Source: Marinobacter sp. AC-23
Lineage (GTDB): Bacteria > Pseudomonadota > Gammaproteobacteria > Pseudomonadales > Oleiphilaceae
Length of the DNA stretch: 64,000 nt
NCBI RefSeq assembly: GCF_001858325.1
Contig: NZ_MBPP01000009.1
Coordinates: 1-64,000, forward strand
Reading direction: 5' to 3'
Position numbers and translations under genes: made by a program. Below, in pieces: positions 28,350 to 41,205 of the stretch. Under the pieces are notes generated by a model. The model ran no database searches. It saw only the letters and a program-made list of their open reading frames with translations, and had not been told where the DNA came from. Every line of letters starts with the position of its first letter. The stretch's first letter is position 1.

Positions 28350-28953
28350 ACGCGCAACAGACCCGGAACGCCACGCCAAGCGCATGGCGGCCAAACAGAG
28401 AATCATGCACGAACGGATTGCTAACGCCCAGAAAGAACAGGGCATATTGCTGGTGCTAACCGGCCCAGGCAAAGGCAAAAGCAGCTCCGGTTTTGGCATG
28501 GTCGCCCGGGCCCTTGGCCATGGTATGAAAGTCGGCATCGTGCAGTTTATTAAAGGTGCATTCAGTACCGGTGAAGAGGCGTTCTTTCGGGACCTGCCGA
28601 ATGTGGATTACCACGTGATGGGCCAGGGCTACACCTGGGAGACCCAAAATCGGGAGCAGGATGTTGAGGCGGCGAATTCCGCCTGGGATATCGTCGCGGG
28701 CATGTTGCAAGATGGCAGTTATGACCTGATTTTGCTGGATGAGCTCAACATCGCATTGAAGTATGACTACATTGACCTGGATCGTGTTCTGGATGATCTG
28801 CAGGCCCGGCCAGAGATGCAGCACGTGGTTGTCACTGGTCGTAATGCGCCGCAGGAACTGATTGATATCGCGGATACGGTTACAGAAATGGGCGTGGTGA
28901 AACACGCCTTTAAGGATCAGGGCATCAAGGCTCAGAAGGGCGTTGAGCTTTAA
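28342..28953 (+). CDS. cobO: cob(I)yrinic acid a,c-diamide adenosyltransferase (CobO/BtuR)
   Basis: An adenosyltransferase of 203 residues that transfers the 5'-deoxyadenosyl group from ATP to cob(I)alamin or its precursors. The P-loop is LVLTGPGKGKSSSGFGMVAR, followed by the BtuR signatures VQFIKGAFSTGEE and LILLDELNIALKYDY. I chose the ATG at 28342 because AAGGAG lies 7 bases before it; the frame is open six codons further upstream without such a site. It overlaps the end of cbiA by 8 bp and is followed by cobQ after 3 bp. Confidence 0.93.
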   Translation: MRERATDPERHAKRMAAKQRIMHERIANAQKEQGILLVLTGPGKGKSSSGFGMVARALGHGMKVGIVQFIKGAFSTGEEAFFRDLPNVDYHVMGQGYTWETQNREQDVEAANSAWDIVAGMLQDGSYDLILLDELNIALKYDYIDLDRVLDDLQARPEMQHVVVTGRNAPQELIDIADTVTEMGVVKHAFKDQGIKAQKGVEL

Positions 28954-28956
28954 AAT

Positions 28957-31164
28957 ATGACTACCCTCATGATCCAGGGCACCACCTCCGACGCCGGCAA
29001 AACCACCGTTGTCGCTGCTCTTTGCCGCTGGTTGGCTCGCCAAGGCGTGTCAGTGGCACCGTTCAAGCCGCAGAATATGGCTCTGAACAGTGCGGTAACC
29101 GTTGATGGCGGTGAAATCGGCCGCTCCACGGCGCTGCAGGCGTTGGCCTGTGGGGTGGAGCCCCACAGCGACATGAACCCGGTATTGCTTAAGCCGCAAA
29201 GCGATTGCGGCGCTCAGGTGATTCTGCGTGGGCAGGTGCACGGCAATATGGACGCGCTGGATTATCACGCCTACAAAGCCGAAGCCATGGAGGCGGTGAT
29301 GGACGCTTGGCGCTCGCTCAGCGATCGTTATGACGTGATTATTGCAGAGGGTGCCGGCAGCCCGGCGGAGGTCAATTTACGGGCGAACGACATTGCCAAC
29401 ATGGGCTTTGCAGAAGCGGCAGATTGCCCGGTGTTGTTGGTGGGCGATATCGATCGCGGCGGCGTGTTTGCCCAACTTGTAGGCACTCTGGAGCTGATCT
29501 CCAGCAGCGAGCAGCAGCGCACGAAAGGCTTCATCATCAACCGCTTTCGTGGCGATATCAGTTTGCTGGAACCTGGCCTGGACTGGCTGGTCGACCGCAC
29601 GGGCAAACCAGTCATTGGGGTGCTACCGTATCTTCACGGCCTGATTGTGGATTCTGAAGACAGCATAGGCACGTCAGGCACCAGTGAGGCTGGGGCTCTT
29701 AATGTGATCGTGCCCGTCTTGCCGCGCATCAGTAACCACAATGATTTTGACCCATTGCGCCTGCACCCTGGAGTAAACCTTCAATTTATCGGCCCGGATC
29801 AGGCCATCCCGCCGGCAGATTTGATTATCCTTCCCGGCAGCAAAAGCACCCGCACCGATCTGGCCTGGCTGCAATCCCAGGGCTGGGCGCAAGCGATCCG
29901 CAAGCACTTGCGGTACGGCGGCAAGGTATTCGGTATTTGTGGCGGCTTTCAGATGCTGGGCGAACAAGTGAATGACCCAAGCGGGCTGGAAGGCAGTGCT
30001 GGCACTACAAACGGCTTGGGCTTGCTGGAAATGACCACCACCATGGTTGCGGGTAAACAGCTGAAAGAGGTGCACGGAACCCTGAATCTGCCTGCCGGTG
30101 ACCAGGCAGAAGGTGCCGCCTTCAGTGGTTACGAAATGCACAATGGTGTGAGTGAGGGGGCAGCACTGCTAACGCCACTGGCCCGGATCAACGGCCATAA
30201 TGAAGGGGCTGTCAGCGCTGATGACCTGGTTGCCGGCACTTATGTGCATGGTGTTTTTGATCAACCAGCCGCTTGCGATGCCCTGTTACAGTGGGCCGGC
30301 CTTGGCGTGAGTGGTGCTGCGGTGGATTACCAGCAGCACCGGCTTGAACAGCTTGACCGGCTGGCAGATCAGGTTGAGAAGTGTCTGGATACCGACTGGC
30401 TGCGTGAACTGCTGAACCTGAAACCATCTGCGGCTAACCTGGGGGCATCTAGCACAATGAGTGACTCTGATCATGCGTTCAGTGAAGACGAGCGCGCGGG
30501 CCTCTACCGCGCTATATACGAGCGCCGCGATGTGCGCTCACAGTTCCTGCCAGACCCAATCCCCCAGCCAGTCCTGGCTCGCCTTCTGAAAGCAGCACAT
30601 CACGCGCCTTCGGTAGGGTTTATGCAGCCCTGGGATTTTATACTGATCGACAGCGTGGAAGTTCGCGAGCAGGTATTGGCAAGTTTTAATGAAGAAAACG
30701 CCAAAGCCGCGGAGAACTACTCAGGTGAGCGCCAGCAAGCCTATCGCAACCTTAAACTGCAGGCCATTACCGAAAGCCCGATGAACCTGTGCATCACCTG
30801 CAACCGTACCCGGGGTGGCAGCCACGTATTGGGCCGTAATTCGGTTGTTGAAATGGACCTGTTCAGTACCTGCCTGGCCGTGCAGAATTTGTGGCTGGCG
30901 GCGCGGGCGGAAGGCATTGGTGTGGGGTGGGTCAGTATTTTGGATCAGGATCGGTTGTCGGATATTCTTGAATTACCTGACCATGTCTACCCCTTGGCGT
31001 ATTTGTGTCTGGGCTATGTTAGCGAGTTTTTGGATCAGCCGGAATTGCAGGCGAAAGGCTGGCGGAAACGCTTGCCGTTGGAGGAGTTGGTGCACGGAAA
31101 TGGCTGGGGGAAGCCGATAGAGCAGGTTGGCTTGACGGAGCAGTTAAAGGAGGCGAAGACCTGA
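28957..31164 (+). CDS. cobQ: cobyric acid synthase CobQ/CbiP joined in frame to BluB
   Basis: Read as it stands, this is one 735-residue protein. Residues 1 to about 490 are cobyric acid synthase, which amidates four side chains of the corrin ring. The P-loop region is [17 protein letters not shown], with [13 protein letters not shown], and the glutaminase nucleophile lies in [12 protein letters not shown]. Residues about 501-735 are a complete BluB. The joint is a short linker ([12 protein letters not shown]). Because this window loses single bases in G runs, one extra G in the run at 30441-30445 would put a TAG stop at 30450-30452, just before an ATG at 30457. A false fusion is therefore quite possible. 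Confidence 0.85.
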   Translation: MTTLMIQGTTSDAGKTTVVAALCRWLARQGVSVAPFKPQNMALNSAVTVDGGEIGRSTALQALACGVEPHSDMNPVLLKPQSDCGAQVILRGQVHGNMDALDYHAYKAEAMEAVMDAWRSLSDRYDVIIAEGAGSPAEVNLRANDIANMGFAEAADCPVLLVGDIDRGGVFAQLVGTLELISSSEQQRTKGFIINRFRGDISLLEPGLDWLVDRTGKPVIGVLPYLHGLIVDSEDSIGTSGTSEAGALNVIVPVLPRISNHNDFDPLRLHPGVNLQFIGPDQAIPPADLIILPGSKSTRTDLAWLQSQGWAQAIRKHLRYGGKVFGICGGFQMLGEQVNDPSGLEGSAGTTNGLGLLEMTTTMVAGKQLKEVHGTLNLPAGDQAEGAAFSGYEMHNGVSEGAALLTPLARINGHNEGAVSADDLVAGTYVHGVFDQPAACDALLQWAGLGVSGAAVDYQQHRLEQLDRLADQVEKCLDTDWLRELLNLKPSAANLGASSTMSDSDHAFSEDERAGLYRAIYERRDVRSQFLPDPIPQPVLARLLKAAHHAPSVGFMQPWDFILIDSVEVREQVLASFNEENAKAAENYSGERQQAYRNLKLQAITESPMNLCITCNRTRGGSHVLGRNSVVEMDLFSTCLAVQNLWLAARAEGIGVGWVSILDQDRLSDILELPDHVYPLAYLCLGYVSEFLDQPELQAKGWRKRLPLEELVHGNGWGKPIEQVGLTEQLKEAKT
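30457..31164 (+). other. bluB: BluB region: 5,6-dimethylbenzimidazole synthase (fused domain or separate gene)
   Basis: These 235 codons form a full-length BluB, the flavin-destroying oxygenase of the nitroreductase fold that turns FMNH2 and O2 into 5,6-dimethylbenzimidazole, the lower ligand activated by CobT. Signatures are [51 protein letters not shown] and [13 protein letters not shown]. An internal ATG at 30457 sits exactly where a free-standing BluB would begin, but no good ribosome-binding site is visible at a normal distance. It is recorded separately so the domain is not missed. Confidence 0.85.
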
Positions 31165-31236
31165 GCTTCAGGCGCGTGATTGGTGCTAGCTTCCTGGCAA
31201 AGCCGGCCTCACCTTAAAGGTCTCAACTTGGGGATC

Positions 31237-32172
31237 TTAGGGCCCAATGTGGGCTTTGCCGAGGGTGGTTATGGCGTTGTCAGAAATCACCCGCTTCTTC
31301 GGCTTCTTCAACGCCTCAAAACCAATAATCACATCCATCAGCTCGTTGGTGATTTCCGTTTGCCGAACTGATCGCAACTCCCCCTCCACCACCTCAATAC
31401 GCTCATCCACTGACTGCTCCGCCTGTTGCATAAGAGCCAGCCGCGCGGAGTTTTCGGTTACCATGGCTTCTGCGGAGGCGCGGAAAACGCTGGCGAAGAT
31501 GTGGCTGCGAATCAGGGAAGACAGCAGTGCATCCGCCTCCATGGTGTAATCCGGAAGCGAGCGTGAATCCCAGCGTTTTTCACACTGTAGCAGTGAGGGC
31601 GCCAGCGGAAGAAGGTTCTGTATTGTCGGCTCCCGCGTGCCGTGCTCACCGCGCTGGGTAAACGCTAGAGTGACGGCCAGATGATGTAGCGGCTGGCCCC
31701 GGTTAAAGCGGTCTATGCGGGTAACAATATCGCCGGCGAGGCGACCTATGCCATCAGCAGAAGCCGGTGGCAGCAAAACAGCCTCTGGCAGTAGGCCCTG
31801 ATCATCCAGGGCATCGTTCATTTGCGCGCCAATGCAGAGCAGGTGTTGCTTGCCGATCGTTTGGCTTTGGCAATGCACCTGCACCACGCCTGCGAGTACC
31901 TCATTGTAGTTGCCGCAGAGGCCGTGGTCGGAGCCGAACACGATGACCAGATGCTCCACTGCATCTTCCTGTCGCAGGTTGATACCGCCAGTTCGATGAG
32001 CGAAGGCCGCAAAGCCCTGCAGTATGGTCTGGTGATAGGCCTCAATTGAACGGGCCGCGTGCTCATAGGGTGCCGCGTTAATCGCAGACAGGGTTTTCAT
32101 GGTGTGAACGATGCCGCGAATGCTGGTCAGGGTGTCGCTGTGCCGGGTCAGCGTCTCAAGCGTCTGGGCCAT
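31237..32172 (-). CDS. atpG: N-type ATPase gamma subunit
   Basis: A 311-residue AtpG-like central-stalk protein. The N-terminal coiled coil begins [18 protein letters not shown], the Rossmann-like part has [14 protein letters not shown], and the C-terminal coil ends with [21 protein letters not shown]. It is clearly related to, but more divergent than, ordinary F-ATPase gamma. It is the last gene of the atpDCQRBEFAG order that defines N-ATPases, and its start overlaps the end of atpA by 17 bp. It is convergent with bluB; the 72-bp gap shows no clear terminator. Confidence 0.9.
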   Translation of the reverse strand: MAQTLETLTRHSDTLTSIRGIVHTMKTLSAINAAPYEHAARSIEAYHQTILQGFAAFAHRTGGINLRQEDAVEHLVIVFGSDHGLCGNYNEVLAGVVQVHCQSQTIGKQHLLCIGAQMNDALDDQGLLPEAVLLPPASADGIGRLAGDIVTRIDRFNRGQPLHHLAVTLAFTQRGEHGTREPTIQNLLPLAPSLLQCEKRWDSRSLPDYTMEADALLSSLIRSHIFASVFRASAEAMVTENSARLALMQQAEQSVDERIEVVEGELRSVRQTEITNELMDVIIGFEALKKPKKRVISDNAITTLGKAHIGP

Positions 32173-33748
32173 GGCTGACCTCGTCTGCGCTTGGCGTCTG
32201 ATCGCTGCGGTTTACAGACAGTGCGGCGCGAGCGGTTGTGATAATTCGTTCGCGGTCTTCTTCGCTCAACCCTTTGTTTTCGCTGATGCGTTCGTCGATG
32301 AACTGGAAGTGTTTCCGGGCAGCGGCACGGATGCGGCCCATGGCATCGCTTAGTTGTTCTTCAGGTAAGGCATCGAAAAGCCCTTCCATTGCTGCAATCA
32401 AAACCGCCAGTTGCTCGGCTGCGGGCATGGGATCACGCTCGGCCTGACGCAACGCCGTGCGAACCGCTGCGCCACGTGTGAGGCGGGCGCGAGTGGTGTC
32501 GTCCAGCCGGGTGCCAAAGCGGGCGAAGTCTTCCAGTTCTTCGAACTGCGACAGGGTAACCCGCAAGTTGCCAGCCACTTCGCGCAGGGCACGGCTTTGT
32601 GCTTTACCACCCACGCGGGAAACCGACAGGCCCAGATCCACGGCAGGAAACTGGTTTTTGCGCACCAGCCGTGGCGACAGGTAGATCTGCCCGTCGGTTA
32701 TGGAGATCAGGTTGGTGGGAATGTAAGCCGACAGATTCTCCGCCTGGGTCTCCACCACCGGCAAGGCGGTAATCGAGCCGCCGCCCGCGTCCTGGGTAAA
32801 CTGGCCGGCCCGTTCCAGAAGGCGGGCATGAACGTAGAAAATATCCCCGGGGAAGGCTTCACGCCCCGGTGGCCGGCGCAACAGCAGCGACAGTTCACGG
32901 TAGGAGCGGGCGTGGTGAGTCAGGTCATCAAAAATAACCAGCACATCCCGGCCTTGATCGGAAAAGTACTCGGCCATAGCCATAGCGGCATAGGGCGCAA
33001 TATAAGACAGTCCCGGTGCTTCTTCATCACCGGCGGACATGACCACACTGCGGCGCAACATGTTGCCTTTTTTCAGGGCAGCTATAACCCTTGATACGGC
33101 ATCACCGCGCTGGCCAATGGCGCAATATATACAGGTAACGTCTGAGCGCGCCTGATTGAGTATGGTGTCTATGGCGATGGAGGTTTTGCCAGTTTGGCGA
33201 TCACCGATGATCAGCTCGCGCTGGCCCAGGCCCACAGGTACCGCCGCATCGATGGCTTTGATGCCGGTTGCCAGAGGTCGGGAAATAGCCGAGCGGCTGA
33301 GAATGCCCGGTGCTTCCGCTTCAATCGGATGCTCGGCCACTGCCGCGATGGCGCCCAGCCCGTCTTTGGGGCGGCCCATGGCGTCAACCACGCGCCCCAG
33401 CAATGCGGAACCAACTGGCACGCTCACCACCTTGCGTGTGCGTCGTACATCCTCGCCCATGGTGATGAGCTCGGAAGGCCCCAACAGAATCACACCGAGC
33501 CGGCCTGGTTCCAGATCCAGCACTATGCCGCGCACACCGCATTCAAACACCAGTAATTCATCGGCCAACGCACGGGCAAGGCCGGTAACGATCGCAACAC
33601 CATCGCCCACCTCGGTTACCTTGCCGACTTCGGTTATGACCGGAGCTGGCGCAGGTGTTGCCAACAGGGATTCCCGCCACGCATCGAACTTCTCAGGTGA
33701 GTGAAGTTCGGAACGGGTTTCCGGAGCACTGTGATCTATGTCGGCCAT
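32156..33748 (-). CDS. atpA: N-type ATPase alpha subunit
   Basis: A non-catalytic nucleotide-binding subunit of about 530 residues. The Walker A motif is [17 protein letters not shown], followed by [33 protein letters not shown] and the [15 protein letters not shown] stretch that carries the arginine finger. I give the ATG at 33748 ([13 protein letters not shown]), which has GAGGA at a rather long distance. An ATG at 33775, 8 bases after the corrected atpF stop, would add nine residues and cannot be excluded. The downstream atpG start overlaps its 3' end. Confidence 0.93.
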   Translation of the reverse strand: MADIDHSAPETRSELHSPEKFDAWRESLLATPAPAPVITEVGKVTEVGDGVAIVTGLARALADELLVFECGVRGIVLDLEPGRLGVILLGPSELITMGEDVRRTRKVVSVPVGSALLGRVVDAMGRPKDGLGAIAAVAEHPIEAEAPGILSRSAISRPLATGIKAIDAAVPVGLGQRELIIGDRQTGKTSIAIDTILNQARSDVTCIYCAIGQRGDAVSRVIAALKKGNMLRRSVVMSAGDEEAPGLSYIAPYAAMAMAEYFSDQGRDVLVIFDDLTHHARSYRELSLLLRRPPGREAFPGDIFYVHARLLERAGQFTQDAGGGSITALPVVETQAENLSAYIPTNLISITDGQIYLSPRLVRKNQFPAVDLGLSVSRVGGKAQSRALREVAGNLRVTLSQFEELEDFARFGTRLDDTTRARLTRGAAVRTALRQAERDPMPAAEQLAVLIAAMEGLFDALPEEQLSDAMGRIRAAARKHFQFIDERISENKGLSEEDRERIITTARAALSVNRSDQTPSADEVSHGPDA

Positions 33749-33783
33749 AGCGTTGTGTCTATCCTCATTATGCATAACCGGGT

Positions 33784-34553
33784 TTATGCACCCGTGGGCT
33801 GATCCCGTCCGGAAGCATCAGCTGCCATGCGCTCGTTTAGCAGCGCGTCGAATTCTTCGGTGTAGCTGTCGACCGTCCAGGCAATCTGGCACCGCCAACC
33901 CTCAGAACCAATCCTGGCGCCTGTTGTGGAGCCGTTTCAAAGCGCAGGTTGATGCCCGGAAGCAGGCTTTTCACATCAGTCTGCAGCAGCGCCTGTGCCG
34001 CCTCGGGCAAGGTGTCGCGAGTGGTTGCGACCGCTTCCTTGCGGTCGCCCGCAGCGTCCGCGAGTTCACTGGCAATCGGCCGTAACCGCGCGCTGACGTG
34101 GCGAACGATGGCCTCTTCCAGGGATTCATCCGCAAGATCCCGCAGTGCTTTGCGGGTGAGCTCCAGCAGGGTTTCTTCTCCGGCCCGCTGCAGTTGTGCG
34201 GTGAACTTCTGGCGTTCACGCTCAAGGTGCTTGTGCCAGTCTGTCTGTTCCTGTTCAAGCTTGGCGTGGGCCTCAGCCAAGAGGCTATCGCGCTGATTTT
34301 CCGATTCCCGCAAGGCCTGTTTGACCACGGCATCCTGGTCAGACAACAGCTGTTTTTGCTGCTGGCGAAATGTCGCTTCGGCTGCCTGTGCTTTTTTCTC
34401 GGCTTCTCCTGCTTCAGCCATGCGGCGGGTTATTTCGGCCTCACGGGCGTCAATGCCGTCAAGAATCGGGCGATAGAGAAAGCGCTTCAGCAACCAGACC
34501 AACACCAGAAAGTTGGCGATCTGCGCGATAACGGTAATCCAGTCAATGGACAT
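33784..34553 (-). CDS. atpF: N-type ATPase b subunit (one frameshift near the 3' end)
   Basis: The peripheral-stalk subunit: one N-terminal membrane helix ([25 protein letters not shown]) followed by a long charged coiled coil of about 150 residues and a delta-like tail. N-ATPase operons lack a separate atpH, and the extended b subunit takes its place. The ATG at 34553 overlaps the atpE stop by 11 bp. The frame breaks at 33888-33889: one added G on the plus strand changes the tail to [20 protein letters not shown] and moves the stop to 33784, giving 257 codons and closing the gap to atpA. Confidence 0.87.
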
Positions 34554-34839
34554 GATCGGCTCTAGCCCCTGCGGCAACCTGCATGGCATCCCAGAACGGG
34601 TTGGCAAAAATCAGAATCATGGCCACCACAAAACAGTAAATGGCGGTGGATTCAATCATCGCCAGGCTCACAAACAGGGTTCGTGACAGAGTGGGGGCTG
34701 CATCGGGTTGCTGTGCGATGGCGGCAATCGCGGCGGCGGCTGCCCGCCCTTCTCCAAGTGCCGGGCCCAAGGCGCCAAAAGACACTGTCATGCCAGCCGT
34801 AAATATCGAGATGACTGCAATAATTGCGAGATCCGTCAT
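34543..34839 (-). CDS. atpE: N-type ATPase c subunit (rotor ring)
   Basis: A 98-residue two-helix proteolipid. Helix 1 has GPALGEGRAAAAAIAAIA, the loop is QQPDAAP and helix 2 is LAMIESTAIYCFVVAM. The ion-carrying Glu63 is followed by Ser64, Thr65 and Tyr68, the pattern seen in Na+-binding rings. Position 29 in helix 1, which is Gln in the Na+ ring of Ilyobacter, is Glu here. A ring with two carboxylates per site may bind Na+ or H+; sequence alone does not settle it. AGGAAG precedes the ATG. It overlaps atpB by 4 bp and atpF by 11 bp. Confidence 0.93.
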   Translation of the reverse strand: MTDLAIIAVISIFTAGMTVSFGALGPALGEGRAAAAAIAAIAQQPDAAPTLSRTLFVSLAMIESTAIYCFVVAMILIFANPFWDAMQVAAGARADHVH

Positions 34840-35573
34840 GATTTTTCTTCCTGGTGGGTCGATCGTTTTGATTCAGGGGGTGAACTCTGTGTCTGAACAG
34901 CTGAAGAGTCTGGCTCGGCCGTGGCCGATGAGATGTAAACAGTGGCGAGAATGGCGAAAATATAGGCTTGAATGATGCCGGTTAATAATCCGAGCATGTC
35001 CATAACTACCGGGAAGAAAAATGGCGCGACGGTCAGCAGGATGGCCGCAATAACCGCGCCGCTCATCACGTTGCCGTAAAGACGAATGGCCAGAGATATG
35101 CCCTTGGAGAACTCACCGATAATATTGAACGGCAACATGATGACCGAGGGCTCAATAAACGTTTTGAGGTAATGCCCGACACCTCCACTGGCAATGCCGA
35201 ATACCGGGACAGCCGCCAGCACAGACAAGGCCAGTGCCGCTGTGGTTGATAATGAAGACGTAGGCGGCGAAAACCCCGGTATTACCAGCATCAGATTGGA
35301 TAAGGCGATGAACAGGAACAGAGTGCCGGCAAAGTACATCACGTGGCGCGCCGAGTTCCGAGTAACTTCTTCGATCTGTCCCTGAATCAGCTTTACGATC
35401 ACTTCCAGCGACGTACGCCAGCGATTGGGCGGTACATCCGGCCGAAGATTGCGGGTAATCAGCATCGAAATACCCACCAATAAGGCCATGACAATCCAGG
35501 TGTTGACGATGGTGGCGTTAACTTCCCAGCCGGCCAAGGTAAAAACAACAACGTCATCGGGGGTAAGCTGCAT
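34836..35573 (-). CDS. atpB: N-type ATPase a subunit
   Basis: A 245-residue membrane stator subunit that forms the ion half-channels. About six membrane segments are visible. The essential arginine is in ISLAIRLYGNVMSGAV, and the last helix region GIIQAYIFAILATVYI is typical of the family. The C-terminal tail after residue 220 is hydrophilic. Its ATG overlaps the atpR stop by one base, and its stop overlaps the atpE start (ATGA). Confidence 0.93.
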   Translation of the reverse strand: MQLTPDDVVVFTLAGWEVNATIVNTWIVMALLVGISMLITRNLRPDVPPNRWRTSLEVIVKLIQGQIEEVTRNSARHVMYFAGTLFLFIALSNLMLVIPGFSPPTSSLSTTAALALSVLAAVPVFGIASGGVGHYLKTFIEPSVIMLPFNIIGEFSKGISLAIRLYGNVMSGAVIAAILLTVAPFFFPVVMDMLGLLTGIIQAYIFAILATVYISSATAEPDSSAVQTQSSPPESKRSTHQEEKS

Positions 35574-35887
35574 TACGCGCCCTCCTGTGTGGCTGTGATG
35601 GGTGCCTTGCTGATTCTGGCCCAGAGCACGGCAACCAGCCGCGCCAGGAAAAACGCAAGACCGTAACCGGCGATGGCCCAGTTGCTGCCACCGTAAGCGG
35701 TTACCAGAAAACCAACGCCAAGCAGCACCGCAATGCGGCAGAACGAGCTGGCCATAAGCCAGAGTCCGGGTCGGTCAGAGCCCAAGGCACGTCGCATACC
35801 CCATGCCAGCCCTGCGAAGAATAATGCGCTGACGGGTAAACCCAATGAAAAGCCCAGCAGTACTGCTGGCCAGTCTACTGTTATCAC
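35573..35887 (-). CDS. atpR: AtpR, small membrane subunit specific to N-ATPases
   Basis: A 104-residue protein with three hydrophobic segments, beginning VITVDWPAVLLGFSLGLPV. It matches the small AtpR component found only in N-type ATPase operons, thought to aid c-ring assembly or interaction. The start is GTG at 35887, which overlaps the corrected atpQ stop by 4 bp (GTGA). The frame is open further upstream only because it runs through atpQ in another frame. Its stop shares one base with the atpB start. Confidence 0.85.
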   Translation of the reverse strand: MITVDWPAVLLGFSLGLPVSALFFAGLAWGMRRALGSDRPGLWLMASSFCRIAVLLGVGFLVTAYGGSNWAIAGYGLAFFLARLVAVLWARISKAPITATQEGA

Positions 35888-36181
35888 CGTTTGCCTCCCT
35901 TCTGATCCGGCCCTTCCCGTTCGATCCAGCCCCAGGCAATTATGCCTCCGACAACCACGCCGCCGAGAATCAGGGCAATGGGCCAGGAAAAGTTCTGTGG
36001 CGCCACTTTGTTCAGCCACAATCCCAGAAAAGCGCCGCCCACGGTGGGCACCGCGATTGACCAGCCGATGATTCCGAACGCCCCCAGCCCGCGCAGAGGG
36101 CTGACCCCGGCTCATCCCGTGCGCGTTTCATGCGCTCAGCACTGCGCCGTATGTCTTCTGCAGAGCGATCGTTTTTTGTGC

Positions 36182-36185
<4 letters not shown>
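35884..36185 (-). CDS. atpQ: AtpQ (AtpI-like ATPase_gene1 family; one frameshift)
   Basis: A 100-residue AtpI-like membrane protein encoded between atpC and atpR, as in other N-ATPase operons. It begins MSTKNDRSAEDIRRSAER and should contain two membrane helices. As sequenced, the frame stops early. One added C in the CCCC run at 36105-36108 (minus-strand GGGG to GGGGG) restores GVSPLRGLGAFGIIGWSIAV, then GGAFLGLWLNKVAPQ and a stop at 35884. The corrected ends overlap both neighbours by 4 bp (ATGA at atpC, GTGA at atpR), which strongly supports the correction. Confidence 0.85.
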
Positions 36186-38907
<2,722 letters not shown>

Positions 38908-38941
38908 ACTGTGTATCCTTTATCAGTAATTCGAGCCAGCA

Positions 38942-39943
38942 TCAGGCCCCGAGTGTGGCTACCAGCACTGCCTTGATGGTGTGCATGCGGTTTTCCGCCT
39001 GATCAAACACGATGGATGCGGGGCTTTCGAAAACGTCGTCCGTCACCTCCATGGCGGTAATGTCGAACTCTGCCTCTATTTCCTTGCCCACCGTTGTTTC
39101 GGTGTTGTGAAAAGCGGGCAAGCAATGCATAAAACGGGCTCGCGGGTTGCCGGTTTTTTCCATCAGTGCGGCGTTCACCTGGTAAGGCATTAACAGCTTG
39201 ATGCGTTCGCCCCACTTCTCTTTTGGTTCGCCCATGGACACCCACACATCGGTGTACACAAAGTCGACCCCGGCCACGGCGGCGTCGATGTCTTCTGTAA
39301 TGGTAATGCGGGCGCCGGTTTCCAGGGCAATGGCCTGGGCTTCGTCTTGTATTTCCTGGTCTGGCCAGCAAACTTTCGGGGCGCACAAACGCACATCCAT
39401 GCCCATCTTGGCACCGCCAATCAATAGGCTGTCGCCCATGTTGTTAGCAGCGTCGCCTATAAAGACATAAGCCACCTCATGCAACGGCTTTTCAACGTGC
39501 TCCTGCATGGTTAAAAAATCGGCCAGAATCTGGGTTGGGTGAAACTCATCCGTCAGACCGTTAAAAACTGGCACACCAGCGTGCTTTGCCAGCTCCTCAA
39601 CAATTTTCTGGCCAAAACCCCGGTACTCGATGCCGTCATAAACACGGCCTAACACCCGGGCGGTATCTTTCACCGATTCCTTATGGCCTATGTGGGTGCC
39701 AGTAGGTCCGAGGTAGGTCACTCTGGCACCTTGATCGTAAGCGGCCACCTCGAACCCCACCCGCGTTCGGGTGGAGTTCTTTTCAAAGATAAGAGCGAGC
39801 TCCTTGCCGTTAAGTTGGGGAACCTCGGTGCCAGCGTATTTGGCAGCCTTCAGATCTTTTGCCAGTTGCAGTAGAAAACTGATCTCTTGCGGGGAAAAAT
39901 CCCGCAAGGTGAGGAAGTGACGATTTTTCAGATTAAAAGCCAT
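38942..39943 (-). CDS. arcB: ornithine carbamoyltransferase, catabolic type by context
   Basis: A 333-residue enzyme that splits citrulline with phosphate to ornithine and carbamoyl phosphate. The carbamoyl phosphate site is [20 protein letters not shown], with [13 protein letters not shown]. The ornithine-side motif is [16 protein letters not shown], preceded by [12 protein letters not shown]. The catabolic direction is inferred from its place between arginine deiminase and carbamate kinase; the sequence alone does not separate ArcB from ArgF. Confidence 0.94.
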   Translation of the reverse strand: MAFNLKNRHFLTLRDFSPQEISFLLQLAKDLKAAKYAGTEVPQLNGKELALIFEKNSTRTRVGFEVAAYDQGARVTYLGPTGTHIGHKESVKDTARVLGRVYDGIEYRGFGQKIVEELAKHAGVPVFNGLTDEFHPTQILADFLTMQEHVEKPLHEVAYVFIGDAANNMGDSLLIGGAKMGMDVRLCAPKVCWPDQEIQDEAQAIALETGARITITEDIDAAVAGVDFVYTDVWVSMGEPKEKWGERIKLLMPYQVNAALMEKTGNPRARFMHCLPAFHNTETTVGKEIEAEFDITAMEVTDDVFESPASIVFDQAENRMHTIKAVLVATLGA

Positions 39944-39961
39944 GGTCTTTATCCTCTCCGG

Positions 39962-41191
39962 TCAAATGGGGTCACGCATTGTGGGGCAGCTCATGCAACG
40001 CCCGCCGCCGCGGCCACGGCCCAGTTCGGCGCCCGGAATGGCCAGCACTTCAATGCCTGCTGCTTCCAGTGCCGCGTTGGTGTCATCGTTGCGGTCGTAG
40101 CCGACAACTACGCCTGGGCTCAGCGCCAGCACGTTGTTGCCATCGTTCCACTGCTCCCGTTCACGCTCGGCCGGGTTATCACCGCCGGTCGGGACAACCT
40201 CAAGTGAGCTATAGCCAAGAACGTCAGCCACCACATCAAACAAGGGCCGCGGATCCTGGCGGAAAGAAAGGTGCTTTTCGCCTTCACCGGGGCGCAAGTC
40301 ATAGCAGACCACTTCGTCCGCAACCTCTTTGAACGCGGTGACAACATTGCCGCCGCAGAAGGTAAAGATGGTGTCCAGATGCATGGCGGTGCGGGATTTC
40401 GGGATCTGACAGGCAATTACCCGCTCTGCGGTGCCTTTTTCGAACAGGGCGTTAGCCAACTGCCCGACGGCCTGCGGCGATGAGCGCTCGCCCATTCCCA
40501 CAAGCACCGTGCCGTTGCCCACAGGCATCACATCACCGCCTTCAAGTGTGGCAAGGCCATGGTCTTTCGTTGGGTCGCCCCAGAGCACATCCACCTTGCC
40601 GGCAAATTTTGGGTGGTAGCGATACACGCCGGCCATCAACAGTGTTTCGGGTTGGCGTGCAGCCCAGTACATGGGGTTAAGAGTGACACCACCGTAAACC
40701 CAGGAACTGTTGTCCCGGGTAAAGAGGTAGTTGGGTAGCGGCGGCAGCACAAACCCGTAGTGCCCCAGGTGGTTGCCGAAAAGTCCGGTCGGATCAAATG
40801 GCAAATCGCCCACCTCAAGGCCTCCAATCAGATATTCCGACAACTTGCTGCCCGCGAGCTCATCCATCCAAGCGCGCAAATCGGAAATCATCCCGACGCC
40901 TACCTGGTTCCAGGTAATGCGGTGATCCAGAATCCATTTTCGGGCTTCCGAAATGTCCAGGGTTTCGGCCAACAGCTCGTTGACATCCAGCACTTCGACA
41001 CCCCGATCTCGCATCACGCTGACAAACACATCGTGGTCTTTCTGGGCCTGTTTTACCCAGAATACGTCGTCAAACAACAGAGCGTCACAGTTGGACGGAG
41101 TTAACCTCCGGTGAGCAAGGCCTGGGCGGCAGACAATGACCTGCCGCAGTTTTCCGGTTTCCGAATGTACGCCAAGCTTCTGTTCAGACAT
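39962..41191 (-). CDS. arcA: arginine deiminase
   Basis: A 409-residue enzyme that hydrolyses arginine to citrulline and ammonia. Signatures are [54 protein letters not shown] and the catalytic cysteine near the C-terminus in [16 protein letters not shown]. Length is normal. It sits 14 bp after the antiporter gene and 18 bp before arcB. Confidence 0.96.
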   Translation of the reverse strand: MSEQKLGVHSETGKLRQVIVCRPGLAHRRLTPSNCDALLFDDVFWVKQAQKDHDVFVSVMRDRGVEVLDVNELLAETLDISEARKWILDHRITWNQVGVGMISDLRAWMDELAGSKLSEYLIGGLEVGDLPFDPTGLFGNHLGHYGFVLPPLPNYLFTRDNSSWVYGGVTLNPMYWAARQPETLLMAGVYRYHPKFAGKVDVLWGDPTKDHGLATLEGGDVMPVGNGTVLVGMGERSSPQAVGQLANALFEKGTAERVIACQIPKSRTAMHLDTIFTFCGGNVVTAFKEVADEVVCYDLRPGEGEKHLSFRQDPRPLFDVVADVLGYSSLEVVPTGGDNPAEREREQWNDGNNVLALSPGVVVGYDRNDDTNAALEAAGIEVLAIPGAELGRGRGGGRCMSCPTMRDPI

Positions 41192-41205
41192 GGTTCAATC
41201 CTCCA

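Noticed and set aside
35888-36115. Longer atpR frame giving a 180-residue protein
   Set aside because: The extra N-terminus is out-of-frame atpQ sequence. The GTG at 35887 gives the usual short AtpR and a 4-bp overlap with corrected atpQ.
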